From Henricia sp. BOLD:AAB3569 (Eukaryota > Echinodermata > Asteroidea > Spinulosida > Echinasteridae), in assembly GCA_037783545.1 (NCBI GenBank), contig JBBELK010000033.1:62001-126000 (forward strand): a DNA stretch of 64,000 bases, written 5' to 3'. This document shows positions 21,530 through 33,287 of the stretch, in pieces. Under the pieces are notes generated by a model. It did no database searches. It was not told the origin of the DNA and saw only the letters and a program-made list of their open reading frames with translations. Made by a program: the position numbers and the translations under genes. Within the stretch, counting starts at the first letter, position 1, and the number at the start of each line of letters is the position of its first letter.

Positions 21530-24284
21530 ATTGTTCTTTTGTAAACCAAACCTTCACACCACCAGGAAAGACCACAAGAGAATTGATGTCACGTTGAATC
21601 TAACTCAATTGCTTCATTGCTCAATGCCCTTCGGTCATTTCAGTCTCTTAACTCGGTAAAACACAAACTTGTATGGGTTAATCGTATAGAAGCACGCATG
21701 TAAAGCTGTTGTCTCAAATAGCAACGAAACAGGGATGCGGTTCCAATTACGTTCGTCAACGTTCGCCACTGCATGGTTACAGCGTTAGCGAACGTCAACG
21801 AACACGCTAGCGAACGTTGCAAACGTTGTATTGGCAATATTCGCGTAAATGAAACACAGCCCTGGCGCAAACAAAAAACGTCGCAGAATGTTTGGTTACG
21901 ACCATATGCACAATAACTTCAACGTTTCATTTTCGAATTTCAAGTGTTTCTACAAATGTTCTCATGGGATTTAGACTCTTACAACGGTCAACGTCCTGAT
22001 ATAAACACTATTATCGAATTATAGACATTTTTCATCTCTCCATCGAAAAAGAAGGGGGAATGAAAGGAAACCCCAAAACGATCGTTAGATATTGAATAGG
22101 CCCGCCGCACCCCACAGCACCGTGCAAAAGAAATTCACTAATATAGGCTAAATCCAGCAACTATTATTACAAAGTTTGCCTGTCACTTGCCGTAAGCACA
22201 AACACCTTTGTACGTAGAATTATACCAAGGTGTTTTCTAGGTAAACATTTATAGGAATCGAACTTGAGTTGGTTGATTGTCAATGTTCGGTCGTTTACCC
22301 CATAATGGTCGGGCTCTTTTCCCCTAGCAGCCATTGTACGTAAAACGCCACTCTGTTTAATAAGTCGATTTCCAATTTGAGGAAAATAGTCAAAACTGGG
22401 GAAGGAGGTCGACATTCGCCGGCGGCCTGATGGCGGCGCTGTCTCACCCAGTCACTGAGTTTAAGACATTCAAGTTCCACCAAGAGGAAACAGTTTACAT
22501 TTTGACATAATCTACCCTCAAACTGACAAGTATCTGGGTCGGTTTTGGATTTCCAGCCCCTTGGTCATTTTGGGTTGGCCTGTGTGTTGGGGAGTAACAT
22601 ACTTTTTTCGTGATTACAATCTTGAGATTACGGTGCGAAGGTACTTGCACTGTTTGAAATCTTTATACAAACTTCGTATGTTTGAAATCTTTAAACTTTG
22701 TACGGTAAGTTATCAGTTTGAGTTTGTCAGCGTGTTATTATCAATCTCCCTCATGTTTGGTCTGGTCTAAATTGCCTTTATCCTGCATGAAGAAAGTATA
22801 ATCTTCCCAAAAGAAACGCAATTTTGTTAAAACATCAATTCTTGATCAGAACAGAAGTTTGAGTGCACAGGGCGGCCGCCCAAACCAGAGTTCCAAAACA
22901 ACCTGTGCATCAAATTTAGGGTATATATGATAACAAGGCACTATTCACTTTGGAATCGCTTTTATAACTGTTCCGCTTTAGTGATTTCCTAAGGTGCAAA
23001 AGTATCTGTTTGAACAGAGACTATAGGCCTAGTGATTCTCACAGGAATGAAACATTTATACTTTGTTTCTGTGAGAATCCTGCAGTTCAGAGCTCTCAGA
23101 AAACCCAATCAGTTTGGTTTCAATCTGATTGAACCTGCATGCGTGCACGGGATGAGCTGGCCTCTGCTGCCGTGCGTCTTCAAAAGTGCCCTAGAACTGC
23201 AGCAGCTCAGGAGGCACTTCAGGTAGAGTGACGCACACTGTCTCAGCGGCTCTTCAAAGGCTGGTGCAGTCAGCCTTGCCACAGACCGATACAATATGTT
23301 ATATCTCTTTTAGCATCCTCGATCTTTCGGTCAAAGTATAATTTGCGTGTTTTTTTTTTTTACAGAAACACGTCCTTTAAAAAGATTTTCCCAGCATGCA
23401 AGTTGAATGTTCTCGGTCATAGTGATACCTTTCTTGCCAAAAAATACAAAGCACTTCACCTTCCTTCTTTGCGCATTTACTGAAAATTTCACTGCAATAC
23501 TTCCCTCTAAACGATCTAAAAAGATTAGCCCAGAACTAAATTCTCATTAGCTATACCCTTTTAGCAAATAAATCGGCATTTCGATGGTATCAATCTTTGC
23601 AACGAAGTAATCGGATTTTCCTCTTTTTGTGTGTAGGTACTTATTTTGATGAATCGAATTACGTATAGTGACCGATTTTGAGGGAGTTTACAGCGCGATC
23701 ACCGACCCGGGCTGCAAGCCTCACCGGGCGTTGGCGAGGGTAGCACGGAGGGGAGTGGGGCCAACGACCCAGCGTCGCCTTTCGGGAGGGACCAATGAAC
23801 CCCGGAACACCCCGGGAGTACACGGTGCAGTCTGTCACAGGTCCCGGTGGGGTACGTGAACGAGACGATGTTCAATAATGGGTCTTGATGTGAATGTTTA
23901 GGCCTGCAGTTATCCCGACAAGTACAAAGGTTTAGGAGTATATGTATGTTGGGTTACGCTGTATTACTTGCAGCAAAACACACCAACTTGGTAACAAACA
24001 CAAGTCCGGCGTTTTATACTTTGTCGTTTTCTTTTTTGGAGTAGTTTCAAATTAAGGAGTGGTCCTGCTTGGAACTGAGCATTTCCACAACAGCACATTC
24101 CAACTTTTGTTTCCATGATGATTTGCCATTTTACCTGTCCGTTGGTAAACTGGCTGCTAAGGGTTCGCCCAAACACTTTTCTGTTTCAACAACATCCTTG
24201 CAAATGACAAGAAACAAATCTTATTTATTAAGGCTCGGGGTAGATTTGATCTGCATAATTTATTTTTTATATAATTTTTAAAAA
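21530..24284. other. No gene identified
   Basis: A degenerate member of the GCTGCGTTC/AACGTT MITE family lies at about 21750-21865 (AACGTTCGCCACTG, AACGTTGCAAACGTTG). A GC-rich block at 23690-23860 (CCCGGGCTGCAAGC, CCCCGGGAGTACACGG) stands out from its AT-rich surroundings, with an open frame on + at 23668-23859 that I do not recognise. Confidence 0.4.
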
Positions 24285-24354
24285 AATTCATGCCACGAAA
24301 TACGCAACTCCATGCCTTTGCTATATGGAGCTGCGTATTTCGTGGCACGAATTT
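24285..24354. repeat. Perfect-stem hairpin
   Basis: AAATTCATGCCACGAAATAC is mirrored by GTATTTCGTGGCACGAATTT around a short ATGCCTTTGCTATA loop. Probably a very small MITE. Confidence 0.8.
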
Positions 24355-24400
24355 GGCGCGCGCGCATTGCTGACGAGCCTGTGCCTTTAACTATTGACTA

Positions 24401-24556
24401 AAGCGGGCCTCCCACTGTGCGATTTTGGCTACGAATTAGGTACGATTGGCTACGATTTGGTACCACTGTCTATAGACTCTATACAGAATCGTACCAAATC
24501 GTAGCTAATCGTTGGAAATTCGTGGCAAAAATCGCACAGTGGGAGGAGGCCCGCTT
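24401..24556. mobile_element. MITE with AAGCGGGCCTCC ends
   Basis: The left AAGCGGGCCTCCCACTGTGC and right GCACAGTGGGAGGAGGCCCG pair as inverted ends. Inside are repeated TACGAATT/TACGATTTGGTAC motifs. 156 bp, no ORF. Confidence 0.8.
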
Positions 24557-25094
24557 GAGACATCGACCAGCAAAGTTAACAAGCGGGAGGTTATGAACCA
24601 AAATGTTTATTCAAGGTTCAAGGTTCAAGGTTCATTTATTTGATGCTCCAAACAATTTGTTCCAGAAAATACATCATTTTGAAAACCGAGGAAAACCGAG
24701 GATTCTATCAATTTTTTATTGCAGTTTTAGACATATAGGTAAAATCGGATTTGAATTCAGATTGGGTGCGTGAAATTCACGTCGTGGCTTTATCGTGCCC
24801 TATAAATCATTTTATTCGGGCTAGTAACAAGATATCATTTTATCTCGATCACCAAAACAATTTTTAAAATGCAAAGATTAAGCAATTCTGCTGCGAATTC
24901 CGGGTTTACTTTGAATTTACTGTGGTCAGAGCATGCAATATCCAGCGATAACAGAACGGAAGTGAGTTGATTCCAAGCAATTTAACGCAACTTGCACCAT
25001 TGATTTCATGGCGGATTTTTGATGACTGATTCCTAAAGTCTGCTGGACCTTGGTACGTGATATCACAGTGCGAGGATTGTGCAAATAAAGTCTT

Positions 25095-27334
25095 ATTGTT
25101 GTCAAGTCCAACTAGTGGCATGGTGGCTGTACTTATTGTTGTCAAGTCCAACTAGTGGCATGGTGGCTGTACTTATTGTTGTCAAGTCCAACTAGTGGCA
25201 TGGTGGCTGTACTTATTGTTGTCAAGTCCAACTAGAGGCATGGTGGCTGTACTTATTGTTGTCAAGTCCAACTAGTGGCATGGTGGCTGTACTTATTGTT
25301 GTCAAGTCCAACTAGAGGCATGGTGGCTGTACTAATTGTTGTCAAGTCCAACTAGAGGCATGGTGGCTGTACTTATTGTTGTCAAGTCCAACTAGAGGCA
25401 TGGTGGCTGTACTTATTGTTGTCAAGTCCAACTAGTGGCATGGTGGCTGTACTTATTGTTGTCAAGTCCAACTAGAGGCATGGTGGCTGTACTTATTGTT
25501 GTCAAGTCCAACTAGAGGCATGGTGGCTGTACTTATTGTTGTCAAGTCCAACTAGAGGCATGGTGGCTGTACTTATTGTTGTCAAGTCCAACTAGAGGCA
25601 TGGTGGCTGTACTTATTGTTGTCAAGTCCAACTAGAGGCATGGTGGCTGTACTTATTGTTGTCAAGTCCAACTAGTGGCATGGTGGCTGTACTTATTGTT
25701 GTCAAGTCCAACTAGAGGCATGGTGGCTGTACTTATTGTTGTCAAGTCCAACTAGTGGCATGGTGGCTGTACTTATTGTTGTCAAGTCCAACTAGAGGCA
25801 TGGTGGCTGTACTTATTGTTGTCAAGTCCAACTAGAGGCATGGTGGCTGTACTTATTGTTGTCAAGTCCAACTAGTGGCATGGTGGCTGTACTTATTGTT
25901 GTCAAGTCCAACTAGAGGCATGGTGGCTGTACTTATTGTTGTCAAGTCCAACTAGTGGCATGGTGGCTGTACTTATTGTTGTCAAGTCCAACTAGAGGCA
26001 TGGTGGCTGTACTTATTGTTGTCAAGTCCAACTAGTGGCATGGTGGCTGTACTTATTGTTGTCAAGTCCAACTAGAGGCATGGTGGCTGTACTTATTGTT
26101 GTCAAGTCCAACTAGTGGCATGGTGGCTGTACTTATTGTTGTCAAGTCCAACTAGAGGCATGGTGGCTGTACTTATTGTTGTCAAGTCCAACTAGAGGCA
26201 TGGTGGCTGTACTTATTGTTGTCAAGTCCAACTAGTGGCATGGTGGCTGTACTTATTGTTGTCAAGTCCAACTAGAGGCATGGTGGCTGTACTTATTGTT
26301 GTCAAGTCCAACTAGAGGCATGGTGGCTGTACTTATTGTTGTCAAGTCCAACTAGAGGCATGGTGGCTGTACTTATTGTTGTCAAGTCCAACTAGAGGCA
26401 TGGTGGCTGTACTTATTGTTGTCAAGTCCAACTAGAGGCATGGTGGCTGTACTTATTGTTGTCAAGTCCAACTAGTGGCATGGTGGCTGTACTTATTGTT
26501 GTCAAGTCCAACTAGAGGCATGGTGGCTGTACTTATTGTTGTCAAGTCCAACTAGTGGCATGGTGGCTGTACTTATTGTTGTCAAGTCCAACTAGAGGCA
26601 TGGTGGCTGTACTTATTGTTGTCAAGTCCAACTAGAGGCATGGTGGCTGTACTTATTGTTGTCAAGTCCAACTAGTGGCATGGTGGCTGTACTTATTGTT
26701 GTCAAGTCCAACTAGAGGCATGGTGGCTGTACTTATTGTTGTCAAGTCCAACTAGTGGCATGGTGGCTGTACTTATTGTTGTCAAGTCCAACTAGAGGCA
26801 TGGTGGCTGTACTTATTGTTGTCAAGTCCAACTAGTGGCATGGTGGCTGTACTTATTGTTGTCAAGTCCAACTAGAGGCATGGTGGCTGTACTTATTGTT
26901 GTCAAGTCCAACTAGTGGCATGGTGGCTGTACTTATTGTTGTCAAGTCCAACTAGAGGCATGGTGGCTGTACTTATTGTTGTCAAGTCCAACTAGAGGCA
27001 TGGTGGCTGTACTTATTGTTGTCAAGTCCAACTAGTGGCATGGTGGCTGTACTTATTGTTGTCAAGTCCAACTAGTGGCATGGTGGCTGTACTTATTGTT
27101 GTCAAGTCCAACTAGAGGCATGGTGGCTGTACTTATTGTTGTCAAGTCCAACTAGTGGCATGGTGGCTGTACTTATTGTTGTCAAGTCCAACTAGTGGCA
27201 TGGTGGCTGTACTTATTGTTGTCAAGTCCAACTAGTGGCATGGTGGCTGTACTTATTGTTGTCAAGTCCAACTAGTGGCATGGTGGCTGTACTTATTGTT
27301 GTCAAGTCCAACTAGAGGCATGGTGGCTGTACTT
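25095..27334 (+). repeat. Minisatellite, 40-bp unit, 56 copies with a two-state variant
   Basis: The unit is ACTTATTGTTGTCAAGTCCA then ACTAGWGGCATGGTGGCTGT. I count 56 units. All but one differ only at W: by hand about 24 carry T (ACTAGTGGC) and 32 carry A (ACTAGAGGC). One unit near 25334 reads ACTAATT. T units cluster at both ends of the array and the centre is mixed. The 40-bp period is not a multiple of 3 and frames close, so it is not a coding repeat. Confidence 0.95.
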
Positions 27335-28005
27335 CAAACGAATACCTGACAAGATAATTTGTGCCTATCGTTTACCCAAAACATTCTTGCCCCCACGATG
27401 CACCCATGGCCACACGTGCCATGGTTCAAACTGGTTTTATAGGTAGGACCATTTGCCTTACGGTCAATGACCCCGCACATACCTAGGGCATATATTTCTT
27501 GGGTGTTTTTGAAATGTAATTTCTTCATTGGAAGAGCAAAACAGTTTGTCTTGAAGTCTTATGAATTCTTGCCCATGCACGAGTTACCTATTGCAGACAT
27601 GGGCGGGAGTAGAGTGAGCATCAGCAGGCTGCGGCGTCACCAGACTTTTCAGGGGGGTGTGTTGTGGGGGTGGCACAATATGTTACAAGGGGGTGGGGGT
27701 ATACACAAAGCAGCTTACGCATGCTTACACAATAGTTATAGCCCATTTGCACGGGCGGCCATGATAGGGGCAATCACATTGTGTATGCACTTTGTGGATC
27801 TATTGTCACATCATTTGATATGAAAACCTGTCAAAGGCTCTATAGACTGCCGAAGTGAATGCGTCAACCTTTTGTTAGTTGCCTAGGCAATGGCTCTACA
27901 CTAAAATCACTGAACCGTGTCCAAGTGCTTTTGCAGTGGTGCTTTATCTGGCAGCCATGATGTTTGGAGCCAGTTGCTTTGGCAAACACGTCACACTCCT
28001 GACAG
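27335..28005. other. No gene; dispersed repeat at 27835-28005
   Basis: The segment 27835-28005 (AGGCAATGGCTC, CACTGAACCGTGTCC, GTGCTTTTGCARTGGT) recurs, diverged, at 28975-29115. Open frames on + through here are short and lack motifs. Confidence 0.5.
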
Positions 28006-28035
28006 GTGGGTGCAGGGGGCGGGGATGGCATTTTT

Positions 28036-28200
28036 TTTGGGGGTTGGGGTTGGGGGGGGGGTTGGGGGGGGGGGGGGTTGGGGGGGGGGGGGGTTGGGGG
28101 GGGGGGGGGGGGTTGGGGGGGGGGGGGGGTTGGGGGGGGGGGGTTGGGGGGGGGGGGTTGGGGGGGGGGGAGTTGGGGGGGGGGGTGGGCGGTTGTTGGG
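28036..28200 (+). repeat. Poly-G tract with TT interruptions
   Basis: About 160 bp of G8-G18 runs separated by TT or T. Strong quadruplex potential on the + strand. Long glycine-rich or proline-rich frames across it are composition artefacts. The exact length is unreliable in any assembly. Confidence 0.9.
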
Positions 28201-28204
28201 CGTT

Positions 28205-31190
28205 CGGCGACGCCGCTTGTTTCGATTGGGGAAAAGGGTTAGCTCCGAAACAGTCAACTCCCCCTCCAACCTATACCCGCCCCCCACATCCCACCCCCAC
28301 CTCCTTGCCAACCCCGCCCCCCGTAATACTATATGCCTCCGTTTATAGTCCAAAGTGTTTTCGAATGCTGGGAAAATCATGCAAATCGGGGTGAACGTCC
28401 TAGAGTTTGCTAAGCTCAAATCAAGCATATCCGTTGGGAATAGCGAGCATAAGAAAACGACATTATACCAAGTCAACAATTCAGACTACAACAATGAATA
28501 AATCCTAACACAATTCATCAGCAATCTCTGCTAGCAAACCACATAAAGTGGGTTAATTGTTTCTTTTTAGCTGTATACTGACGATCGTGCCCGCACTGAC
28601 CCTGACTAATTCATCATCAAACGCAAATATTATCCAGGGCTGCGGTCGATCCTGCTTTTTTTTAACACTCTTGGAAATTCACACGGTGACTTTCGAAGTG
28701 TTTTAGAGGGGGAAATTTATTATTTTTTTCCGGGTGCTAAAATGGTACTTCTGATTATTCTGTTCGGGCGGCGTGTCCGGACAAAACCGGTAGTGCAGAA
28801 CGCCGTCGGGGCTAATGGCCGGACATCCTAAAACAAATCATCTCGCATGTACGAGCTACATTAGGCCTACTTTGTGGGCACAAAAAAGACTGATTTAGTA
28901 AGAAACGCATCTATAGCACCTTCAAAGTGCGCACAATCATTGTTTGGGTCTCAAAATACCACACGAATCACCATAGACTACCGAAGTGAATGCGTCATAT
29001 TTTGCATAGGCAATGGCTCGACACTAAATCCCTGAACCGTGTCCCTGTGCTTTTGCAATGGTACTTTTTTCTGTTTAGAGCCAATTACCATGGCAACACG
29101 TCACACTTCGGCTGTCTATTGTCCTTTATAATGGTTGATTGGTGGAATTTACGGGGCGAAGCGCAGACGCTTCTGAACCAACTCGTGCACACAAGTCAAT
29201 TTTCTCGTGCTATGCGAGCAAAATAATTTATCTATAGGCGAGCGAGCGAGCTAATTCATCTCGGCGCACGAGATACACATACATATGTAGTTCGTATAAA
29301 TCTATTGTTTTGAAGATGTCCATTTCGGGACTCCGTAAACCTGACCGATTGTCCGAGACATTTCTGTATATTAACCGGGCAGTGTACTTTGAACGCCAGC
29401 TATCTTGTTTTAGTTGTGTCTGCATGGCGATGAGATTTTGTCTGCAGTTGCGTGATTTGAAATATTACTTTGACGAGTACGTGTAAGTCCGTCCATGTAT
29501 TTTGTAACAAATTGTGTGGTATGTTTTTGATATTGCTGTATCTCTGACAACATCGCATTTGTTGGCTTGTTTGCAACATGATCGTGTCACATTTTCGCGG
29601 GAAAGCGTTTATTTGGTCTAAAAGTAAATCAATTTGCACGGTCTAATTGACATGTATATACTTCTGACCAATCACAATGTATCTTTGCAGCACTACAGTC
29701 ATGGACAGTATTACACCCGAGTCAACTCATAGGCCTATAAAGCCTTTGCACGGCGGCCATGACAGGGGACAGTCCCATTGTCACTGTGTGTCAAGCATGA
29801 GTAGGTGCTTTGTGGTTCCATTGTCACATCATTTAAATAAGAAAACCTGCCCCCTGTCATGGCCGCCGATGCAGAAGCTCTATTGGGTTTCTAGCCCAGA
29901 TGGACTCCTCTCTTCGCTGCACTACGGAATGAGATGAAGGTATGACGTCCAACCTAGACTAATTTGGTTTCAACCAAATAAAACCGTCGTGGTGCATGCA
30001 TGACGCGTACCGCTTAAGAACCATTTTGCGGAAATATCAGTCCAATCACGACACTGATACAAACCTTTCGGAGTGCACCCTTCTGCTACAAATGAGCCAA
30101 AATAACTAACTTTCGTGCGCGCAAACTGTTTTCGGAAGAAAAATCCCGCGGAGCAACAATTTTATTTTACAAACCTCAATGGAACATTCACACCCCGAGT
30201 GTTTGAATTTACATTAATGCAAATAAACGTAAATGTAACCTTATTTTAAGTTATTTGAACCATGTAGGGAAAAATACGTATATTTTAACGAGTATGCCTA
30301 GAAACGGTCAATAACAGATCGCGTTTCCAGATTTTTCTCATCTGACAAGTCTCGATTTCTTGCCAAAACTATACAAGCTTCTGCGGTTAACGTATTGGAT
30401 ACATTTTGGTTACAACTCAATTTATTAAGAATGTAGCATCGTTATAGTGTAGTTTACACAGAGAATGTGATATATATCAACACGCCTAATAACCACAGAC
30501 CTCCCATGAAGGATATTCAATAAGGTCTCAGTTCTATTTTAACGACGTACATTTTATAAAGTTATAAAAGCAATTTCCACAGGGCAAAATTAGATTAAAA
30601 AAAAAATTTAACTCGTTTCCCTCTCTCCTTTGATCCAATTAACATTTTTGTCATTCACAAAAAAAATATCATGGGACCGGATGACAAACAAATCATATAT
30701 CCTTCACAGAATGGACAAAAACAGCCATGATTTGTTATAAACCATGTTGGGTTTCACGGACATTAACCGACATAAACTGAATGTATATTCACTTCTTCCC
30801 CGAGAAAAACTTCATAACGTGGGACTCGAACCCACAACCTCCTGCATATTAGGCAGATGTCTTAACAACTAAACCGCCGAGCTGGCCGGTGTTCGAATCA
30901 CTGTGGACCCATTATTCACAATAGTGAATAAAACGAACGAGAAACGAGTTAGTGTAATAGTGTGTTTTAATTCATCATCTTCAACATTTTCAAAAGTTAC
31001 ATCAAATATATAATGCTTACCTTGTCACAAACTGGAAGAAACTGTTGTAAAGTTTGTATTAAAATGTCTCCTTTACCGACTGGCAAGACCTTATTGACAT
31101 GAATAGCACCGTCATGAAAGAAGTTGATTTTTTGTTCTTTTAAAAACATTTCAACATGTATAAAAATATAATAAAACATAAGTACAACCA
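28205..31190. other. No gene seen
   Basis: AT-rich sequence with the second copy of the 27.8-kb dispersed repeat at 28975-29115. A tRNA-like SINE head sits on the minus strand at about 30815-30890 (GTGGGACTCGAACCCACAAC on +, which is a reversed B box). No exon with a family motif. Confidence 0.45.
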
Positions 31191-31335
31191 GGGGCGGATC
31201 CAGGAATTTTTCCAGGAGGGGGTTTTGCCACCAGGGAGGGGTTTTGCCTATCAGATTTTTATGTCTGCTTGTTTCGGACAGGCGGACACGCAAAAAATGC
31301 ATTACATTATATTTTTGGATCCGCGCCTGACAACA
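31190..31335. mobile_element. MITE with GGGGCGGATCCAGG end, copy 1
   Basis: Begins CAGGGGCGGATCCAGGAATT and ends GGATCCGCGCCTG. The body (CCAGGGAGGGGTTTTGCC, ACACGCAAAAAATGCATTAC) matches the copies at 33352-33532 and 38752-38934. Confidence 0.8.
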
Positions 31336-31799
31336 CAAACAGGAAACAAGCACAAGAAAGTTTTACAAAAAGACAACTCAATTATGAACTTTGAACATAA
31401 CTTTAAAAAATACTTGTATTACAAAAAATACCAAACATACAAAAAGATATATTTTACTTTCTTTGTGAAAAATTCTGTAAGATGAAACTTGCATAGTTGA
31501 TCATGACAGTGCAGTGAAACCTCACATAGAAAACACAGTTATCTCTAACGCATTGCTAACTCAAAACATGAATCGAGCTTAGCAAATGGCGTACGACCAT
31601 GCTTAGCTTGAGGTGAGACATAATAGATTTGTACTGTTATGTGGATACTTCTTTTCCTCATTTGCAAAAGGAAAAAAGCCCTGAGATACTGGATTTTGAC
31701 AGCAATTTTTAAATACTCAGCCTCGGTATAAATATGAAAAATGATACTGCCTGGTATGGTGCCCAATCACCATTGAAATGAAACAACCAAACTTACATG

Positions 31800-31935
31800 T
31801 AGGACAAGAGAAAAATTACGTGACTCCATTGGGATTCGAACCCCGAGACCTCCGACTCACCGGGCAGATGCTCTACCAGCTGGGCAGATGCTCTACCAGC
31901 TGAGCTATAAGGCACAGTTGGTATACACCCTCAGG
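31800..31935 (-). repeat. tRNA-headed SINE, minus strand
   Basis: GGGATTCGAACCCCGAGACC (reversed B box) and GCTGAGCTATAAGGC (reversed A box) lie in tRNA-like order, with CTACCAGCTGGGCAGATGCT duplicated between them. Flanks include ATACACCCTCAGGTTAT, matching the GGGAGTATAC linkers of the 32.3-kb array. Confidence 0.75.
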
Positions 31936-32305
31936 TTATCCCTATGAACCAAACTGGGCAAAGTAACAAATGCCATATCTGGTATGGTACCCAATTACCA
32001 CTGAAATGAAACAAACAAACCTAGTGAGTTTGAGGTCGCAATAAGGCCTTACAATTTTTCTTTCATTTCAAGAATGGTATAGAAAGGTTCCTGAGTGGAT
32101 ATTAGAACTCGCCCCTTCACTGGAGAGGTCGCTGGGGCTTTTAAGAAACATTTTGTAACAAAAGCCTTGTATTATCTGCTTGCTATAACAATGAAAAATA
32201 GGGATATGAAAATTCCCTTCTTTTAAACAGCGCTCACAAAGTTCTGCACCAATGCAACAAAAAGAGAAAATCTGGGTTCTTGGGAAAAATTCGAGGGAGT
32301 ATACC

Positions 32306-32881
32306 TCTGTGCCTTATAGCTCAACTGGTAGAGCATCTGCCTGGTGTGTCAGAGGTCTTGGGGGAAAACCTAACGGAGTATACCTCTGTGCCTCATAGCT
32401 CAGATGGCAGAGCATCTGCCCGGTGTGTCAGAGGTCTTGGGGGAAAACCTAACGGAGTATACCCCTGTGCCTCATAGCTCAGATGGCAGAGCATCTGCCC
32501 GGTGTGTCAGAGGTCTCAGGGGAAAACCTGAGGGAATATACCACTGTGCCTCATAGCTCAGCTGGCAGAGCATCTGCCTGGTGTGTCAGAGGTCTCAGGG
32601 GAAAACCTGAGGGAATATACTACTGTGCCTCATAGCTCAGCTGGCAGAGCATCTGCCTGGTGTGTCAGAGATCTCAGGAGAAAACCTGAGGGAATATACC
32701 ACTGTGCCTCATAGCTCAGCTGGCAGAGCATCTGCCTGGTGTGTCAGAGGTCTCAGGGGAAAACCTGAGGGAATATACCACTGTGTCTCATAGCTCAGCT
32801 GGCAGAGCATCTGCCTGGTGTGTCAGAGGTCTCAGGGGAAAACCTGAGGGAGTATACCACTGTGCCTCATAGCTCAGCTGG
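32306..32881 (+). repeat. Tandem array of tRNA-like heads, 79-bp period
   Basis: CCTCATAGCTCAGCTGGCAG-type heads start at 32312, 32391, 32470, 32549, 32628, 32707, 32786 and 32865, an exact 79-bp spacing. Each unit keeps the A-box-like TAGCTCAGNTGG, but the B box is replaced by GTCTCAGGGGAAAACCTGAG, itself a small hairpin. It lies just 3' of POFUT2. These are not tRNA genes because no acceptor stem or B box is present. Confidence 0.85.
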
Positions 32882-33127
32882 ATTTGTTTGTCTGTAAGGA
32901 TACTTTTTTAGTTTTTGAGTGAATTCAGTTTCCTCATAATAATATCCTCATTCCATGAAATGACACTAAAGCCATGGCTGTTAGTTAACGTTATTACACA
33001 TTTGCATAAAATCAAAAGCAACAATGGCAATTCTTGCAAAAACCTTTCCCATCTCCTTCAAATAAATAATTAAAACACAAAGAATTCGAACCTAACATAA
33101 CACAATTTTGACCGTTTTAAGCGATCA

Positions 33128-33287
33128 TTAATGATAAACTATTTTCCAGACTGAAGGTTGTTCACAATCATCTGGTTCCTCATCCCCACAGAACCTGTTG
33201 TAGGTCATCTTGGGGTCAAATCCTAGAATCTGTCGCTCTTCATGAATTCGGAAGGAAAATGTGGACACGCCGGTTCCTATGAAATAT
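33128..33287 (-). CDS. POFUT2: POFUT2 exon 8 (terminal, intact copy A)
   Basis: After the acceptor CCCTTCCAG the exon completes the split Arg codon and runs [19 protein letters not shown]... to [12 protein letters not shown] and TAA at 33130-33128. This is the only copy with the true C-terminus; the inverted copy at 38998 breaks off seven residues earlier. It lies in arm A of the rearrangement. Confidence 0.92.

Noticed and set aside
25095-27334. Coding repeat protein
   Set aside because: The 40-bp period changes frame every unit and stops occur in all frames.
27879-28479. Long glycine-rich (+) and proline-rich (-) open frames
   Set aside because: They exist only because the poly-G tract has no stops; no homology or motif, and tract length is unstable.
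32280-32881. Cluster of tRNA genes
   Set aside because: Units keep the A box but lack a B box, acceptor stem and T arm. They are SINE heads.
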